Origin: Onchocerca lupi
Taxonomy: Eukaryota; Nematoda; Chromadorea; Rhabditida; Onchocercidae
Length of the DNA: 64,000 bases
Direction of reading: 5' to 3'
Assembly: GCA_028564675.1 (NCBI GenBank)
Contig: JAOVVO010000372.1
Span: forward strand, 1 to 64,000
Below are positions 38,901 through 50,900 of this stretch, piece after piece. The notes beneath the pieces were generated by a model. The model did no database searches. It saw nothing but the letters and a program-made list of their open reading frames with translations, and was not told the DNA's origin. The stretch's first letter is position 1; each line of letters begins with the position of its first letter. The translations under genes were made by a program, and so were the position numbers.

Positions 38901-40222
38901 TTGCTCAATATATTTCTCATTTTCCATAAATATTTTAATATTTCTTGTTTTTCGACTAAACTTTGTTAGATCTATTCTATTAAATTATTCATTATAATTA
39001 GGTATAAATGTTGATTTTGCTTCAGCTGATCAATAACGCATGCAAATATGATTAAAAGAATGTAAAACATTTTCTAGCCAACTAAATTTCAGACTAGCCA
39101 CAATTTCTCGTTAGAAATTCTTTCAAACAAATTTCATCTACCTTCTGATCGTAATTAAATCGTTATTTTATCAAGCAACAATAGGCTATCTTGTGATCTT
39201 AATTAATTCGCCATTTTATTAAGCGAAGTAAGCCATCTTTTGACTTTTAACGCTCACTTTAAATGATTATTCAAAAGATATTTCAGCAAATATTCCTAAT
39301 GAATTAGGGTTAGACTAAATTTTGGAATTTCTATGTATCATTAAGATTTTTCAAGCAGTATACAAGCGATGCAATTTTCAAAGAATTTTATGCCTATGAA
39401 AAATTTTCGAATGCTAAAACAATTATGAATTGTTTTGAGAATAGATGAAAAACTTTTCAAATTGGCAATACTTAACAAAAAAAAAAAAAGGATAAATTCA
39501 ATGGAAAATCTTTTCTTTTCTTGATTAAAAATATAAAGTAAAAAAAATTTTTTTTTCCGAAAAAATTAGAACTAAAAAAGATAATTGAAACATACTGAAT
39601 GACAAATTCAGTTTCCGAATTTTCTCCCAATGTACAGGCGGCTTGATCCAACCGAATTTTCTCTAATGGTTTTTTCTTTTTCAGGAAATCCATTTCATCC
39701 TTGTAAGACGTAAGCAAATTTTTGCTTTCATCCAATGCAAAAAACATCCTTTTCCGAGATTTTAGTAATGAAAATGCTAAAATTAGAATTTTCATTTACA
39801 TGGTTTGAGAATTTGCTGCATTCTCATTGTTCAGGTTGAAAATTTAAATGCCAAACAACTGTAGAAATGTTATTAGAATTAATTAAATTAAAACTGAAAA
39901 TTTTGTCATTTGTCACTATAATTTTTAGTCTATGCAAGAAGAAATTTGCTAATATTTAGTCCAAAATATATTAATTTATGCATTAAATTCATGTCAGGTC
40001 ATAATAAAAAATTCGATGTTTTGCTCAAAATTAGCATTCATTAAAGAATAAACAAAAATTAGAACACATTGTTGTTGAACAAAATGCTTAGCTAATAAAG
40101 ATCTACTTTAAATGTTGAGCAAAATTTTATCATTCAATAAATTCATTACCTCCACCATTTGTTTTAACATACAAATAACCGATAATTGAATACCATGCTT
40201 GATTTTGTAGCATTGATGCCAT
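19064..40222 (-). CDS. tbc-2: TBC1D2/TBC-2-like RabGAP fused to an ARHGEF10/17- or JIP-type beta-propeller
   Basis: Thirty-two exons join in frame to 1,390 aa plus stop: 40150-40222, 39596-39776, 36938-37097, 36085-36143, 34888-35091, 34621-34704, 33855-33981, 33350-33468, 32409-32547, 32158-32228, 31719-31908, 31139-31300, 30854-30943, 30332-30535, 30000-30131, 28624-28803, 28099-28233, 27449-27601, 27090-27193, 26759-26864, 24994-25130, 24377-24574, 23680-23832, 23029-23198, 22701-22788, 22398-22471, 21579-21779, 20944-21105, 20606-20651, 20345-20425, 19681-19765, 19064-19168. Residues about 14-120 form a PH domain (IGYLYVKTNGG to ANKWFDAL), 254-380 a predicted coiled coil, 475-720 the TBC domain. 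Both catalytic fingers are present: ITLDLLR (Arg 538) and YCQG (Gln 575), so Rab GTPase activation on endosomes is expected. Order and sequence match TBC1D2. From about residue 771 propeller blades follow (LLYAALANGVLTVFE, DSLWLATA, YGVWITT, QLWIGTVDGYLLIY), then a disordered insert, then a last blade (VVVTCAGDYGDMESILKWT). The 36085 donor (GTTAAA) is weak. Confidence 0.85.
19987..20084. repeat. 33-bp tandem repeat, three degenerate copies
   Basis: Units starting with CTTGGCTTATCTGATTA, CTTGCCTTATCAGATTA and CTTGGCTTGTCTGACTA begin near 19987, 20019 and 20052 and each end in CCTAATA-like sequence. They lie in the intron before exon 19681-19765. Confidence 0.7.
20606..23198 (-). other. Exons encoding the disordered insert in the propeller
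   Basis: Six exons (23029-23198, 22701-22788, 22398-22471, 21579-21779, 20944-21105, 20606-20651) encode about 247 residues rich in Ser, Asn, Lys and charged residues. They lie between the blade with QLWIGTVDGYLLIYHI and the terminal blade with VVVTCAGDYGD. Human ARHGEF10/17-type propellers also have a long loop before the last blade. The part YSEDDNRGSRNSKKRSNL is dibasic and acidic and looks like a phosphorylation or binding region; that function is a guess. Confidence 0.65.
22140..22370. repeat. GAAAAATTGAAA low-complexity array
   Basis: Irregular repeats of TTGAAAAATTGAAA and TTCTGAAAA type fill this stretch of the intron upstream of 21779. They keep both strands open by chance, and I do not regard the open frames as genes. 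Confidence 0.6.
25417..25536. repeat. 30-bp tandem repeat, four copies
   Basis: The unit is close to TGTCACAATGATTTC followed by TTCTTATTTGCATTA. Copies start near 25417, 25447, 25477 and 25507, and the outer copies are more diverged. It lies in the 1.6-kb intron between exons 26759-26864 and 24994-25130. Confidence 0.8.
28860..29098. repeat. Tandem duplication of about 117 bp in an intron
   Basis: Copy one (about 28860-28975) and copy two (about 28976-29098) share AATTTTAATT, AAAAAACTAATTTAA and GAATACGGTAGAATAAGTATT or GGATACGGTAGAATAAGTATT in the same order. The copies have diverged by substitutions and small indels. Confidence 0.75.
29112..29171. repeat. Imperfect inverted repeat (hairpin) in an intron
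   Basis: The left arm AAATGCGCCGTGCTGCTAAT and the right arm AATTAGCAACATAGGTGCAT are near reverse complements, separated by about 11 bases. Most positions pair, with a small internal bulge and a G-T pair. The hairpin is GC-richer than its surroundings and lies in the intron between exons 30000-30131 and 28624-28803. It could be a small-RNA precursor or the core of a short inverted-repeat element. Confidence 0.6.
32699..32865 (+). pseudogene. 28S rRNA 3'-terminal fragment (sense)
   Basis: The sequence from about ACCGGGCTCTCTGG to TCCTTTGTTTGGAGATTTGT resembles the 3' end of nematode large-subunit rRNA (compare the animal motif GATCTATTGAAAGTCAGCCC). It lies in the intron between exons 33350-33468 and 32409-32547 of the RabGAP gene. 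Assignment rests on remembered rRNA sequence, is less certain than the adjoining fragment, and its boundaries are approximate. Confidence 0.5.
32871..33009 (-). pseudogene. 28S rRNA fragment, peptidyl-transferase region (antisense)
   Basis: On the minus strand this reads AAAAGCTCGCTTGATCTTGA, then GTACGAATACAGACCGCGAA, then GTGGCCTATCGATCC, GAGGTGTCAGAAAAGTTACC, ACAGGGATAACTGGCTTGTG. These are highly conserved large-subunit rRNA sequences around domain V. A few changes from the universal sequence are visible (ACCGCGAA for ACCGTGAA). The fragment is about 140 nt, opposite in orientation to the neighbouring rRNA piece and within an intron, so it is a relic rather than a gene. Confidence 0.9.
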
Positions 40223-40252
40223 TCAATATATTTTTTATAAAAACGTTTACGC

Positions 40253-40254
40253 CT
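40253..40254 (-). other. Candidate spliced-leader acceptor of the RabGAP gene
   Basis: Minus-strand TTTTTAG is followed by 30 bases, an in-frame TGA, and then the ATG at 40222. This places a short 5' UTR before the first coding exon and fits either trans-splicing or a 5' UTR intron. Confidence 0.35.
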
Positions 40255-43200
40255 AAAAATTAGTTCTCATATATTTTTATTCATTAATTATTACTTATTA
40301 AATATAATTTTTGAAAAAAATCATGAGTTTTAGACTTTATTTTCATATTTTCATTTATTGATTTTCAGATATTTTCAAGGAAAAATGAAAAAAAGAATTC
40401 CTTGTAATCATAAATTTTTTCATAATTGCATTTCTTGAAAATTTAAGGTCTAAAAAACAAAAATTCAATCACTCCATTGATTTTTAACGATGATTTTGTT
40501 AAACTTCCCAAGCTTTAGCTTTAAATAAGTTTTTATGTTAGTTTTTCATCAAATCTAATTTCAAATTTAGAATATTCTTACACTCCAATGCATATATATA
40601 TATATTCTGATATTACGAATGAAATTATTCAAATATCTTTTAATGATAAATTTCTTGCTATTATTGTCATCGGAAAGAATTATACTTACAAATTTGAACA
40701 CATCTTGGTTTAGCTCATAATTAAAACTCACTATGATTAATATTTGTTATTTTAATTCTCAGTTTTAATTTATTAAACTTAAATGCATTTAACTAAAATA
40801 TTGTAAGGAGAAAAATTTTGAAATAACGCCTAGTAAAATTTAAATTAGTGACAAAAATATTGACAAGATAATTTAATCATAATTCCGTCATTAATAATTT
40901 CTATTCGATAATACTAGGGATAAAAAGAATGTCTGGATATATTGATGAATACTGTAAATTTCTCTAAAATGAAATCATTCATTAAACTTAATTACATTAA
41001 TTAAATAATTCACTTATTTCTGCTACAATTAAATTCAAACAAATATTTTCCAGACAATCTTCTTTTATTGCATCACCTTAGAAGCAAAATAATGAATATA
41101 ATGATTTACATATATGCTATAAATAACTGACATGTGAGTGGGGAATTTTTTAAAAAAAAAGTGCTGAAAAACTGAAAAATTTTGAGGTTTTTGACTAGCG
41201 TTAGCAATGGTATGAAGCAGCTAAGCTAACAAACTTTTGAGATGGCTTTTCTTTCGTGATCAAAAATTTGAATTTCTATTTCATAATAGATATTATATCG
41301 TAAAACAATTATTTGTAGTGATTATGTCACGTGGAATAACTATCAATCATGATATATTACAGATTGATTAAATTGATGATAATTAAATAACATAGAACAA
41401 CTATTTAACAGTAATTATCTTAATGATGATTATATATTTATCATATAAAAACTATTCAATAATGATTACACATATATTATAGAATATTATTTAACAATGA
41501 TTAAAATGATCGAACCAATTTATAATTTTAATCATTATTAAATTCGAAATTCTATTTTGAATATTACAAATACAAATCTTTATTTTAAAGTACAATAAAT
41601 TTGCGTGTGTTTTTCTCATAATTTTGTATATAAAAACATTTGATGAACAACAGCAAATAATCATAATTAGAATAAAATGTGTTGTTCGAAGATTCGTCTT
41701 CCATCTGATCAAATTAATCCAATTTAAATTGAGGAAATCAGCATTTATTACACACCTTGCATTAGATAAATAAATCATTAATGAAGGTTTTGATAATTGA
41801 AAAATTCATCAATAATAAATAATAAAAATAATAATAGTTGGAAAATTATCAAATAATTTATGAATGATAAATTTTGAAAAAATTTTTTTCTCTCGATTAA
41901 TTAATGATTACAAAAATTATTAACAATTAGAAATAACTATTATGGAAAGTCATCATGATAAATTTCATGAATATTTCAACTTTTACTCAATTTTTCCAGT
42001 TGACTGATCAAATAATAAATAAACTAGCTAGTAATTATAAATTTAATTAAACATTTTGATACTAATGAACAAAATCTCAAAATAAACTTGTCGATCAAGT
42101 AATCACTATTTTTATTCTATATTCATCGTATTTTTAATAATTTTTATCATGGTAATAATATTTACTTTTTTCTTCATTCATCAATATTTACTTATTTCTT
42201 TTGTTAATTAGTATCAAATTTTTGAATGTGACAAAACATAGAACGAATTACCTGTACAGTAATCTTTTCTAATACCTTTACAGTAACCCTTTCGGTCAAA
42301 TTTACTTTTTTACAATACTGAATTGTACTAATATAGTTTATGGTATTCAAGCATGGATAAAAATTAAGTGAAAAAAAAGGTAATTGATTGTCACTATCAG
42401 TTTTGTTAATAAATTTACAGAATAATTCATTCGCACTTTAAGCAAAAGTTTAAATTAAAATTTTTTTTTAAAAAAAGTTTGAACAAAAACTTAAAATTTC
42501 AATCTTAATCATAAAAATGATATGTCTAATTAAAAGAAATATCTTTGTTTGTATCGTTTATGAGCTGGGATTTAATTAAGATAATTGTTTATTTTTCTGA
42601 TAATAAAAAATTATTGATCATTTTGATCATTTGATGGAAAAGTAAAAGATAACTTAACATCACATTTTTTTTCCTTCAGTTTTCGAGAGTTTATGAGATA
42701 TCAATACAAATCTCAATTAAAATTTTTTCATTACATTTCATACAGTTTTTTTAAAATGAACGTTTTCAATAATTCAGTTCAATTTCTAGAGAATCCTTCT
42801 TTTTTATACCATTTTGTGATAATTTTTTCTGGCATGAAAATTTCTGGCGATTTGCCGAATTTTTCTGGAATGAAGATCATCACTGTAATTTCTTGATGAG
42901 TATGAGGCAAATAAAGAATAGTTGCGGAAATATACTCATAAAATTTTGATGTTAATAAAAATTTCATAAGGAATGAATAAATTTTTGATGGTTAGATGGA
43001 ACAAGTTCTCCTTTTGCAAACCTTCAAGAATAGGGTAAAATTACGGGTAAAAGCTAACGAAAATATTAATTGCTTCTTTAATTTTGATTCAATCAGTTCT
43101 GGTAAGAAGTTATTTGTTACGCCAAATGATGAAACTAATTCTTTGATCACTTAAATTCATGATTTAATTTTGATTTATAATACAATATTTAATAATTAAA

Positions 43201-43929
43201 AAATATTGTTATACTTTTTTTTTTTTCATTTATTCATTTTTTTTCTCTCAGTTACGAGCAAAATAGTTTCAAGATAGTTTGAAATGCAAATAGCAGAGAA
43301 ATCAATAAATTTATAGATAATAGAAAACCGAATAATTTCAAGTAATTAATTTATCTTTCTTGTGTCATTTTGCAGTATTATTTTTAATGTTTTATTAATA
43401 TTTGTTTACAATACTTCAAGAGCTTTATTTCTATTCACTGGAGAAAAAAATTCATTTGGAAAGAAAGATTAATTTACTTTTTAATTTATACTAAGCGTAT
43501 ATCAACGATGCATGTATTTGGAAAAAAAAAAGGCGGCACTATTTTTTATTGACTAATTTATTCCAATTAAATTTTCATAAATTTTGAATTACTACTTTAT
43601 CATTTTTGTGTAACTTCAGTCATCTATTTAAATTTGTTATTTTTCGAAGTTTTGCGAAGTCAAGTCTGATAACTTCACATAATTATCAAATGCTAATATG
43701 ACTAGTTTCTTTTTTACAAAATAATTAAAGGAATTTCGATTATTGCTTCATCACAAGAAATATATAATATTAATAAATCTTTGAAATGATACTAAGTAAA
43801 GTAACTTCGATTATTTTATAATAATAGATCTAACGATGAAATAATTCATTAAATTACCATAAGCATAAATTCTGATTATTTTAAAATCAATTTTTTATTT
43901 ATATTGAATCAAAATAAATATTTCCGCAT

Positions 43930-44137
43930 TTAATTGACAAACTTTCTAAAGTGAATTTATGCATTTAATTAATAAATTTCTAAAGACGATCTTTAATTTT
44001 TAATTCGCAGATATCACAGTTACTAGGATGATAAAAGATCCCGTATAATTAGACCATCGGTCCATTAATCAATAATTTAATTAATAGATTTCTAAAGATG
44101 ATCTCTAATTTTTAATTCGCAGACATCATAAGTTACT
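43930..44137. repeat. Diverged direct repeat of about 60 bp, two full copies and one partial
   Basis: Copies near 43966-44024 and 44077-44137 share TTTCTAAAGA, GATCT, TTAATTTTTAATTCGCAGA, CATC-like sequence and AGTTACT in order. A third partial copy (ACAAACTTTCTAAAG) lies at about 43936. Spacing between full copies is about 111 bp. Confidence 0.7.
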
Positions 44138-45107
44138 TAAATCAATCATTGCTCTAAATTTCACCACTATTTTGCTTTGGATTTTTTTGTTTTTGCAGTA
44201 GATACGATGAGAAAAGAAATAGAAATGAAGCTATACCATGCATGTAATCTTTAATTTTTATAAAATTCCGCAAAATTAAATTATTAGCAATCGACTACTG
44301 CCAGATTAGTTTTTAAAAAATGAATTCTAAAAAAAACTCGGAGACAATCGCACTTTTCATCATCGTAATCAGGTATTATTTAGGGAGCAAATCAAAACTT
44401 TAAAATCGAAATTCAAAAATTACTCAATTAATCCAAAATAAGCTTGAATTTATTTTGCTTCAACTATACGATGAATAAAAATATGTAAAAAATCAAAATA
44501 AGTCATATTTAAATTCCGCATACCATAGTTTGCATGAGATATAATTTTAATGGTTGGTATTTGAACTTTGCATCGAATTTACTGAACCAGTATTAATCGA
44601 TGATGTATGATATGACCGAAACAGTTTTGCTATTTCAGTTTCATAAAAATGTGACTTAACAAATGATTGTCCAGCTAATCATGATAATAACTGATTCTTT
44701 CTAATTATCTAATTAGCTGAAGTTATTTCCATGGCTTATTCAGAAAATGCTATATTGAAAAATCAAACATAGTTTTCTTTTAACGCTAAGCACATCACCC
44801 TGATACTGGAAAATTATTCTCCTTTATTTCAAAAAGAAAAAAAAGTTAGATATATTTGAAATTGTAAATTTATTGTTCAAAAAACGAATGATATAGATTT
44901 TATTTTGAAGCATATTCAACTTCTAACATATAATACAGATAAAATTGCAGTACTAATAGCATGGAAAACTTCTTTTGAAAAATTTTAACTCGTATTTTCG
45001 AAGTTTTAGTAAAATTTGATAACTGTTATTTAATTTTTCGCTCTTATAAAGAATTTAAGAATTTTTTGTAAAATAAATGAAATATACAAATGCTGATGAT
45101 GAATTAT

Positions 45108-45330
45108 AACTGTTATGGCGGCCATGCTTTGCATGGTTCGGTCCCCGATAATCTATATAAATGAAAATGTAAATGTTCATATGTTAAAAATCGCAATTCT
45201 CCGAATGCTTTTAAACACGCGCCTATTCGAATGCAACGTTGTATGAAAATTTGAAATCAGTCAGTGAAGAACTTGCAGCATTGTTTGGAAATGGACAAAC
45301 AGACATTTATATTTTTATACAGATAATATT
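45108..45330 (+). repeat. Dispersed repeat copy A
   Basis: It begins with GGCGGCCATGCTTTGCATGG and contains ATAAATGAAAATGTAAATG and then ACACGCGCCTATTCGAATGC, followed by AACTTGCAGCATTG. The same blocks recur at 56655-56850 and 57235-58110, so this is a family of interspersed elements. No coding capacity is left in this copy. Confidence 0.75.
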
Positions 45331-45490
45331 TAGAGTGGTAATGCAAGATATTGGCGAGGATAATTTTATAATGCTTCCTTCTCAATTTAGAGTGGAAAAG
45401 TAAGGTGTTGACGTGGATAATTTTGCATTTTTCCATCCATCAACTAATATAATTGTTTCTTATACATGCAGATTAGAAGTTATTTACTTT

Positions 45491-45498
<8 letters not shown>

Positions 45499-45533
<35 letters not shown>
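45499..45533. repeat. TA dinucleotide microsatellite
   Basis: About 17 uninterrupted TA units directly follow TTATATACAT. Confidence 0.95.
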
Positions 45534-45535
<2 letters not shown>

Positions 45536-45573
45536 TTATTATATATCTAATATGCTTGTATATCAAAGTCATG

Positions 45574-45805
45574 ATGTCTCGTTAGGATTACCATATTTCG
45601 TGAGTGTTGTGATGTTTCATTGGTTTTGTAATATTCCATGAACATTACTATGTTTTTTTTCCAATTTTAACTGAATTTTCATGAGCATTATCATATTTGA
45701 AGCATGGCAATGTTTCGTAAGCATAACAAAGTGCCGTGAGCATTGAGATGTCTCGTAAGAATTGCCACGTTCCAGAGTATTTGTAATATTTCATGAGCAA
45801 TGCAT
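45574..45805. repeat. 19-bp degenerate tandem array
   Basis: Successive units of about 19 bp have the form ATGTTTCRTGAGCATTGYN: for example ATGTCTCGTTAGGATTACC, ATATTTCGTGAGTGTTGTG, ATGTTTCATTGGTTTTGTA, ATATTCCATGAACATTACT. Roughly ten to twelve copies can be followed, with a T-rich interruption near 45652. The array immediately follows the TA microsatellite and dispersed repeat copy A. Confidence 0.7.
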
Positions 45806-47734
45806 CATTTTATTTTTTAATCAAACTAATATTGAGGTGTTAAAAAATAATTAATTGATTGATAGTTGATGATGTTAATTTTATATTTTTTGCAATGAAA
45901 TGAAGCTATCTAGTGAAGACTTTCTGATGTAATCAGTTGACGATTAATTCCTAATTTTGATAATATATGAATGACTTTTTCTTTGTTTTTATCATTATAT
46001 TTATTTTTTTTATTTAATTGTTCATATTTAATTCTTTTGTTTTGGTTTATTGACAAAATTTTTCAAATAAAAAAATGCAATAAGTATGTAAGAAATTTAG
46101 CAAAATAGTGAGAAATTTATTCAAAAATGTTGCGTAGGAAATAAGATGGAAAAACAGTATAAAATAAATTCCTGTTCTAAAATATTTTTTTATTAACTAA
46201 TATTTTATTAATTCAAATTTTTGTGATACATTCATCAGTTTATTTTAGCTTAATTTTCTGTAAGTTCATCATTTTTTTGAACCAACTTGGAAAATTATTT
46301 AAATTTATACCCATAAATCATATTTTATTTTGCTTTCGCCAAATGTATTTCTTCATATTTTTATAGATTTTGAAGTGGTAAGTTTGATTATGTGTAAAGC
46401 TTTCAAAAGCTAGTGTAAGTAAAAATGAAAAATCAACTTTTCCAGATAATTATTCTTTACAACAAGTAATTCTATAAACCTGATACATCTTGGCATTGGA
46501 CTCCATGATGTTCAAGAAACTTGAAGCGTAACATTTCCGTTACTTACTTGTACTAATATAATATCAAACAATCGTATTTGTTTCGAATACGATTAGTAGT
46601 GCTAAATATTCATTTAGTATGAATAAAACATAAAAGTTGTATTGAATCTAGGAAGAAAAGAAATATAAGTGTTTAGTCTATTCTTCAAAATAATGCCATT
46701 TTCATTATTCAGAAAATTTTTGATGTAAACATTTCTATTCAAAATATTTCAAGCAGAAATTTGATTACATTTTATTTGATGCTTGATGTCTTATTATTTA
46801 CTCATTTTTAAACAATAATGAGTAACTGATCCTTTTTGAAAATTGAATTTACATATATTTATTAGAAATAAACACAAGTTTTTCTTTTACTTACGTATCT
46901 TGTCTGGCACTAATTTAATTTCGTAATTCTCAATTTTATTTAAAATTCACTTAAACAAATATGCACAACACTTTATCCCATTTCTTTGAATTTGATATAT
47001 GGAACGCACAGGACATAGAATATACCAGTCAAATTTTCTTCTATTTAAACATATTCCGTAATTCAACAAATCAGCCAATCAATATTGCTATCATAAACAA
47101 ATACATTTGAGTTTTTTCATATTTCTCCCAAATTTGCCTCTGTTTATAAGTGAAAGTCAAAATGGAAATTATTTCACTATAATTTGGTAAACAATTATTC
47201 TTATTAGCATTTAAAAAAAAATGAATTTATTTTAATTATCTTTTTGAATGACAATCACATTTTCTATTTAATTATATTTTTTTTTTGTTTCCTTCATTTT
47301 TTTCTTCCACCTACTTTCGTGCTATTTTTTCAACTTTTTCATTTATGCAATCTTCTATATCATTCGTTATATTATGCATTTAAAAATTCGCGCACTTCAA
47401 AGAAAGAGCAAAAAAAAAAAAAGAGAAGGAATAGTCATCTTTTATGAATAGTAATTTAGAATCAATAGAAATTTGAGGAAAAATATTAATTACTTATTAA
47501 TATGCTAAATCCTTATGAAAATAAGTAACTGGCAAAAGCCTAATTTTTTTTTTCAACAAAAAAAATGTATTTATGGATAAAATGTAAATGATAAAACTGT
47601 TTGTTTACTAACTATATCAATAATCGTGATTGTCGAGTATTAATCCAATCAAAGCGGACGAATATTACTTGACTGAATTTCGAGCTTTAAAAAGTTGAAA
47701 TCAATTTTAGTGTAGTTCTTAAAAATGGTTGAAA

Positions 47735-47970
47735 TGATAATTAGATATTACTTAATCAAGTATTTTTCTTTAAATCATTATTCAGATGAAGAAAAAAAAT
47801 TATATGCCACTTGATTAGGTATTTTGAAAGGAATCATAGCTTAAAAAAAAAAATTAAATAACACTTGATTAATAAGTATTTAAAAAATATTTGAAAGAAT
47901 CATCGATCAAAAGAAAAAAAAAGGAAATTAGATGCTACTTGATTAAATATCTAACCAGAAATCATCGTTT
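47735..47970. repeat. Decayed tandem repeat with ACTTGATTA core
   Basis: Three to four irregular units of about 70-90 bp share TTAGATRYTACTTGATTAA, then TATTT, then GAAAGAATCATCG-like sequence and an A-rich tract. Confidence 0.6.
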
Positions 47971-50900
47971 ATAATAAAAAAAAAAAAAGTCAATATAAGA
48001 TTTAAAATGATTTTTGAATTCAGGTGGTTTTCGCTGGAAGAAAAATATTTAATGTTTTCAAAATATTTGATATTCTATATTGTAAGTTACTGAATTTTCA
48101 TTAAACAAGATATGAAAAAAAGGATTGAAAAAAAAATCTTGGAGCATCGGATTATTATTTATGGCCATTATTCTTTTAATCCTTAAATGATATTCTTGGC
48201 TTCTTTTTTTTTTCTTTTCAGGATGAATATGGTTAAATTACGGATGTAGATTGCATTTTACTTAATTATATGCTTAAATGTAATTTAATATTTAAAAAAT
48301 AAACAATGGTTTCGTATTTATTGACTAATTAAAAAAAAGGCAAACAAACAAACTTTTTTTTTTTTTTTTAGCAATTATTGCTATTTTCTTTTAATGATCA
48401 GCCAAATAAAATACCATTAACTGCGAAAAGATAATGATATCATTGATTAAAAAGAGAGATAGCTAAATTGGTTGAAAATTAAATAAGCTGACAATTTTGA
48501 TGAGAGGAGTATTTAAATTTAAAATAGTATCAAGTTTTTTTGCAACATCGAACAACTTAATGCAAAAAAAAAAAGACGAAAAAATTATAATGATTTTTCT
48601 GATATCATTTTTGTTTACTATTATGGGATAAAAGATGACTATATAAAATTAAGCATTTGATGAGAATTAAATTTAGTTTCAAATAACGTTCATTTTGAAA
48701 TATTATAATAGTACATTTATTATTTAATTTTTATGTAATTTCATCTATATTTTTCTAACAAGAATAATTTTTGAGTTTTTACTGACAAATTCATTTCCTT
48801 TTAGTCTTTCTCTTTTTTATTAATTTATTTATTCTTTTTTGAGCGATTAAAGCTTAAACAACATATTGCGGGAATTTGTTGAGATATTTGTCCAATCTTC
48901 CTTATATTGTGACAATAAATAGCATTTCGATGTTTAATTATTTATTAGGTAAAACTTAGTGTTAATTTCCCACAACTTAATTTTTTTTTGTTGTTTTTTT
49001 TTCGTTTTATTACATCAAAATTCTCACACTTTATTCATATAAGAAAATATACATGATGCAAATAATTTCGTTATGAAATCACAGAAAGTTCGGAAGAAAA
49101 TTTAGAACTTTCCTTGATAATTATTATGAAATTAATGATACTAAACCAATAATTTGGTATTTATACTGCTATCAGAAAATATGAGAAATTTATGATAATA
49201 TTTTATATATAATAATTCCAATATCAGAATTCATGCAAAATATTTATTGCTAGGAAAAAACGATATATGAATTTAATAATACATTGTTTCAAATAATAGT
49301 TCAATTATTTAACAGTTTATAGTTATATTTTCTCACTCGCTTTCTGCATAAAACCCTATATTTATTCATAGATTGATATAGAATTTGAAAAATTTTCAAT
49401 TACGATATAAAGATAACTAATTCTGTTAAAATGAATGAATTTAGAATTATCATTGATAAATATTATCATCTATACTTTCCTCACACATACATAATTTGAA
49501 AGTCAGCAAGTAATGAATGAAATTTTTCAAATGAAACATTAGTCAAAGTTTAATAAAAGAAGAAATTTCACTTAGCTTGAAAGTTTTTTCAACTGTTTTG
49601 TTTTTAGTAAGAAAAAAAAACGAAGAAATTCAAATATTTATCTTATTGCTATTAGATTTATTATTGATTGAAAACACTTATTAAATCGCCTCATATTTCT
49701 TTAAGTATTTGAAGACCGATATTTTTCAAAAAATTTCTGATTATTTAAAAAATTACCCTTTTCATAGAAAAATTCTTATTTATAAAGACATTTGTCTTCC
49801 CTAAAAATATTTGCGAAGATTGTTTGATTGCAATTATACTAAAGGAAATAAAATAAAATTTGATTTCTGAAATTTAAGCGAATTTTTTTGCTCTTAGTTG
49901 AAAAAAAAGAAAGAAGAAAAAGCTTTAATATATTATTGCAGGAAAAAAAAGTGCGTAAACATTATTTATCAAATGTAAGTATGAATATTATGTAATGAAG
50001 AAAAAAGTGTGAGAATATTTAATAATGAAAAACTTTTAATTATCATCCCATTTTTAATTAACATTTTTTCCATCTTTAATTAACATCTTCACATCTCTCT
50101 CTTCCTTCATTAGAATAATAACAATTATGAAAATAATTTCGTAATTCAAATTATTCCATTCATTATGGTGCTAGTAAATATTACCTCAATTTTATCGAAT
50201 CATTAAGAGATAGTTTTCGGATCCATGTAAATTACGTGAAATTTCAAATGAAAGAAAGAATCAATATTTGCATATGAAGTAAATTTTAAACCTAATGATA
50301 TCTTAGTAATTTTGCATTTAAAATATTATCTTGACTCAGTGTTTGTTGGAATTCAGGCATGATTTATGATGAGGCCATAATTCTAGCTTTCTTTCAATCG
50401 ATCTTTAGTTATTCCTGTCGAAATTCTTTTTACTTGATCTACTGAAGGCAAATTATCGGACTATTTTTTCGGATATAATTTGATCAGAAAATAGAAGTCT
50501 AACTGTCAGTTTCTAGGCCACCAATTTTCTCTTTTCATCTGGGCTTATTGTCTCATTTCTCATAAGAGAAAAATAGGCTGATGTCTGACACTTGACTCAT
50601 TAGAAGAAAACTGAAATCGCTATATAGCCATGGCGATTATCCATTTCGAGCATCTCATCATTTATTTTTCCTATTCATCAACGACAAAATTGTTACTTAG
50701 TATATTGCCTCTATGAATTTAAATGTTATCTTATCTTGCCTGAAATGTGCAATACAATAGAGAAATTATTGAAAACTCTGACGTAAAATTTTCGAAAAAA
50801 TTATTTGTTTCTTAAAAAAAAAAAAACTCAGATGATTTTATTGATTTGTAGATTTATATCACTTACCTTTGTTACTTTGATGAAATGGATAATGCCTCTT

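Noticed and set aside
41491..41778. 95-codon minus-strand frame in the gene-poor block
   Set aside because: Composition follows local AT content, with no splice context and no recognisable domain.
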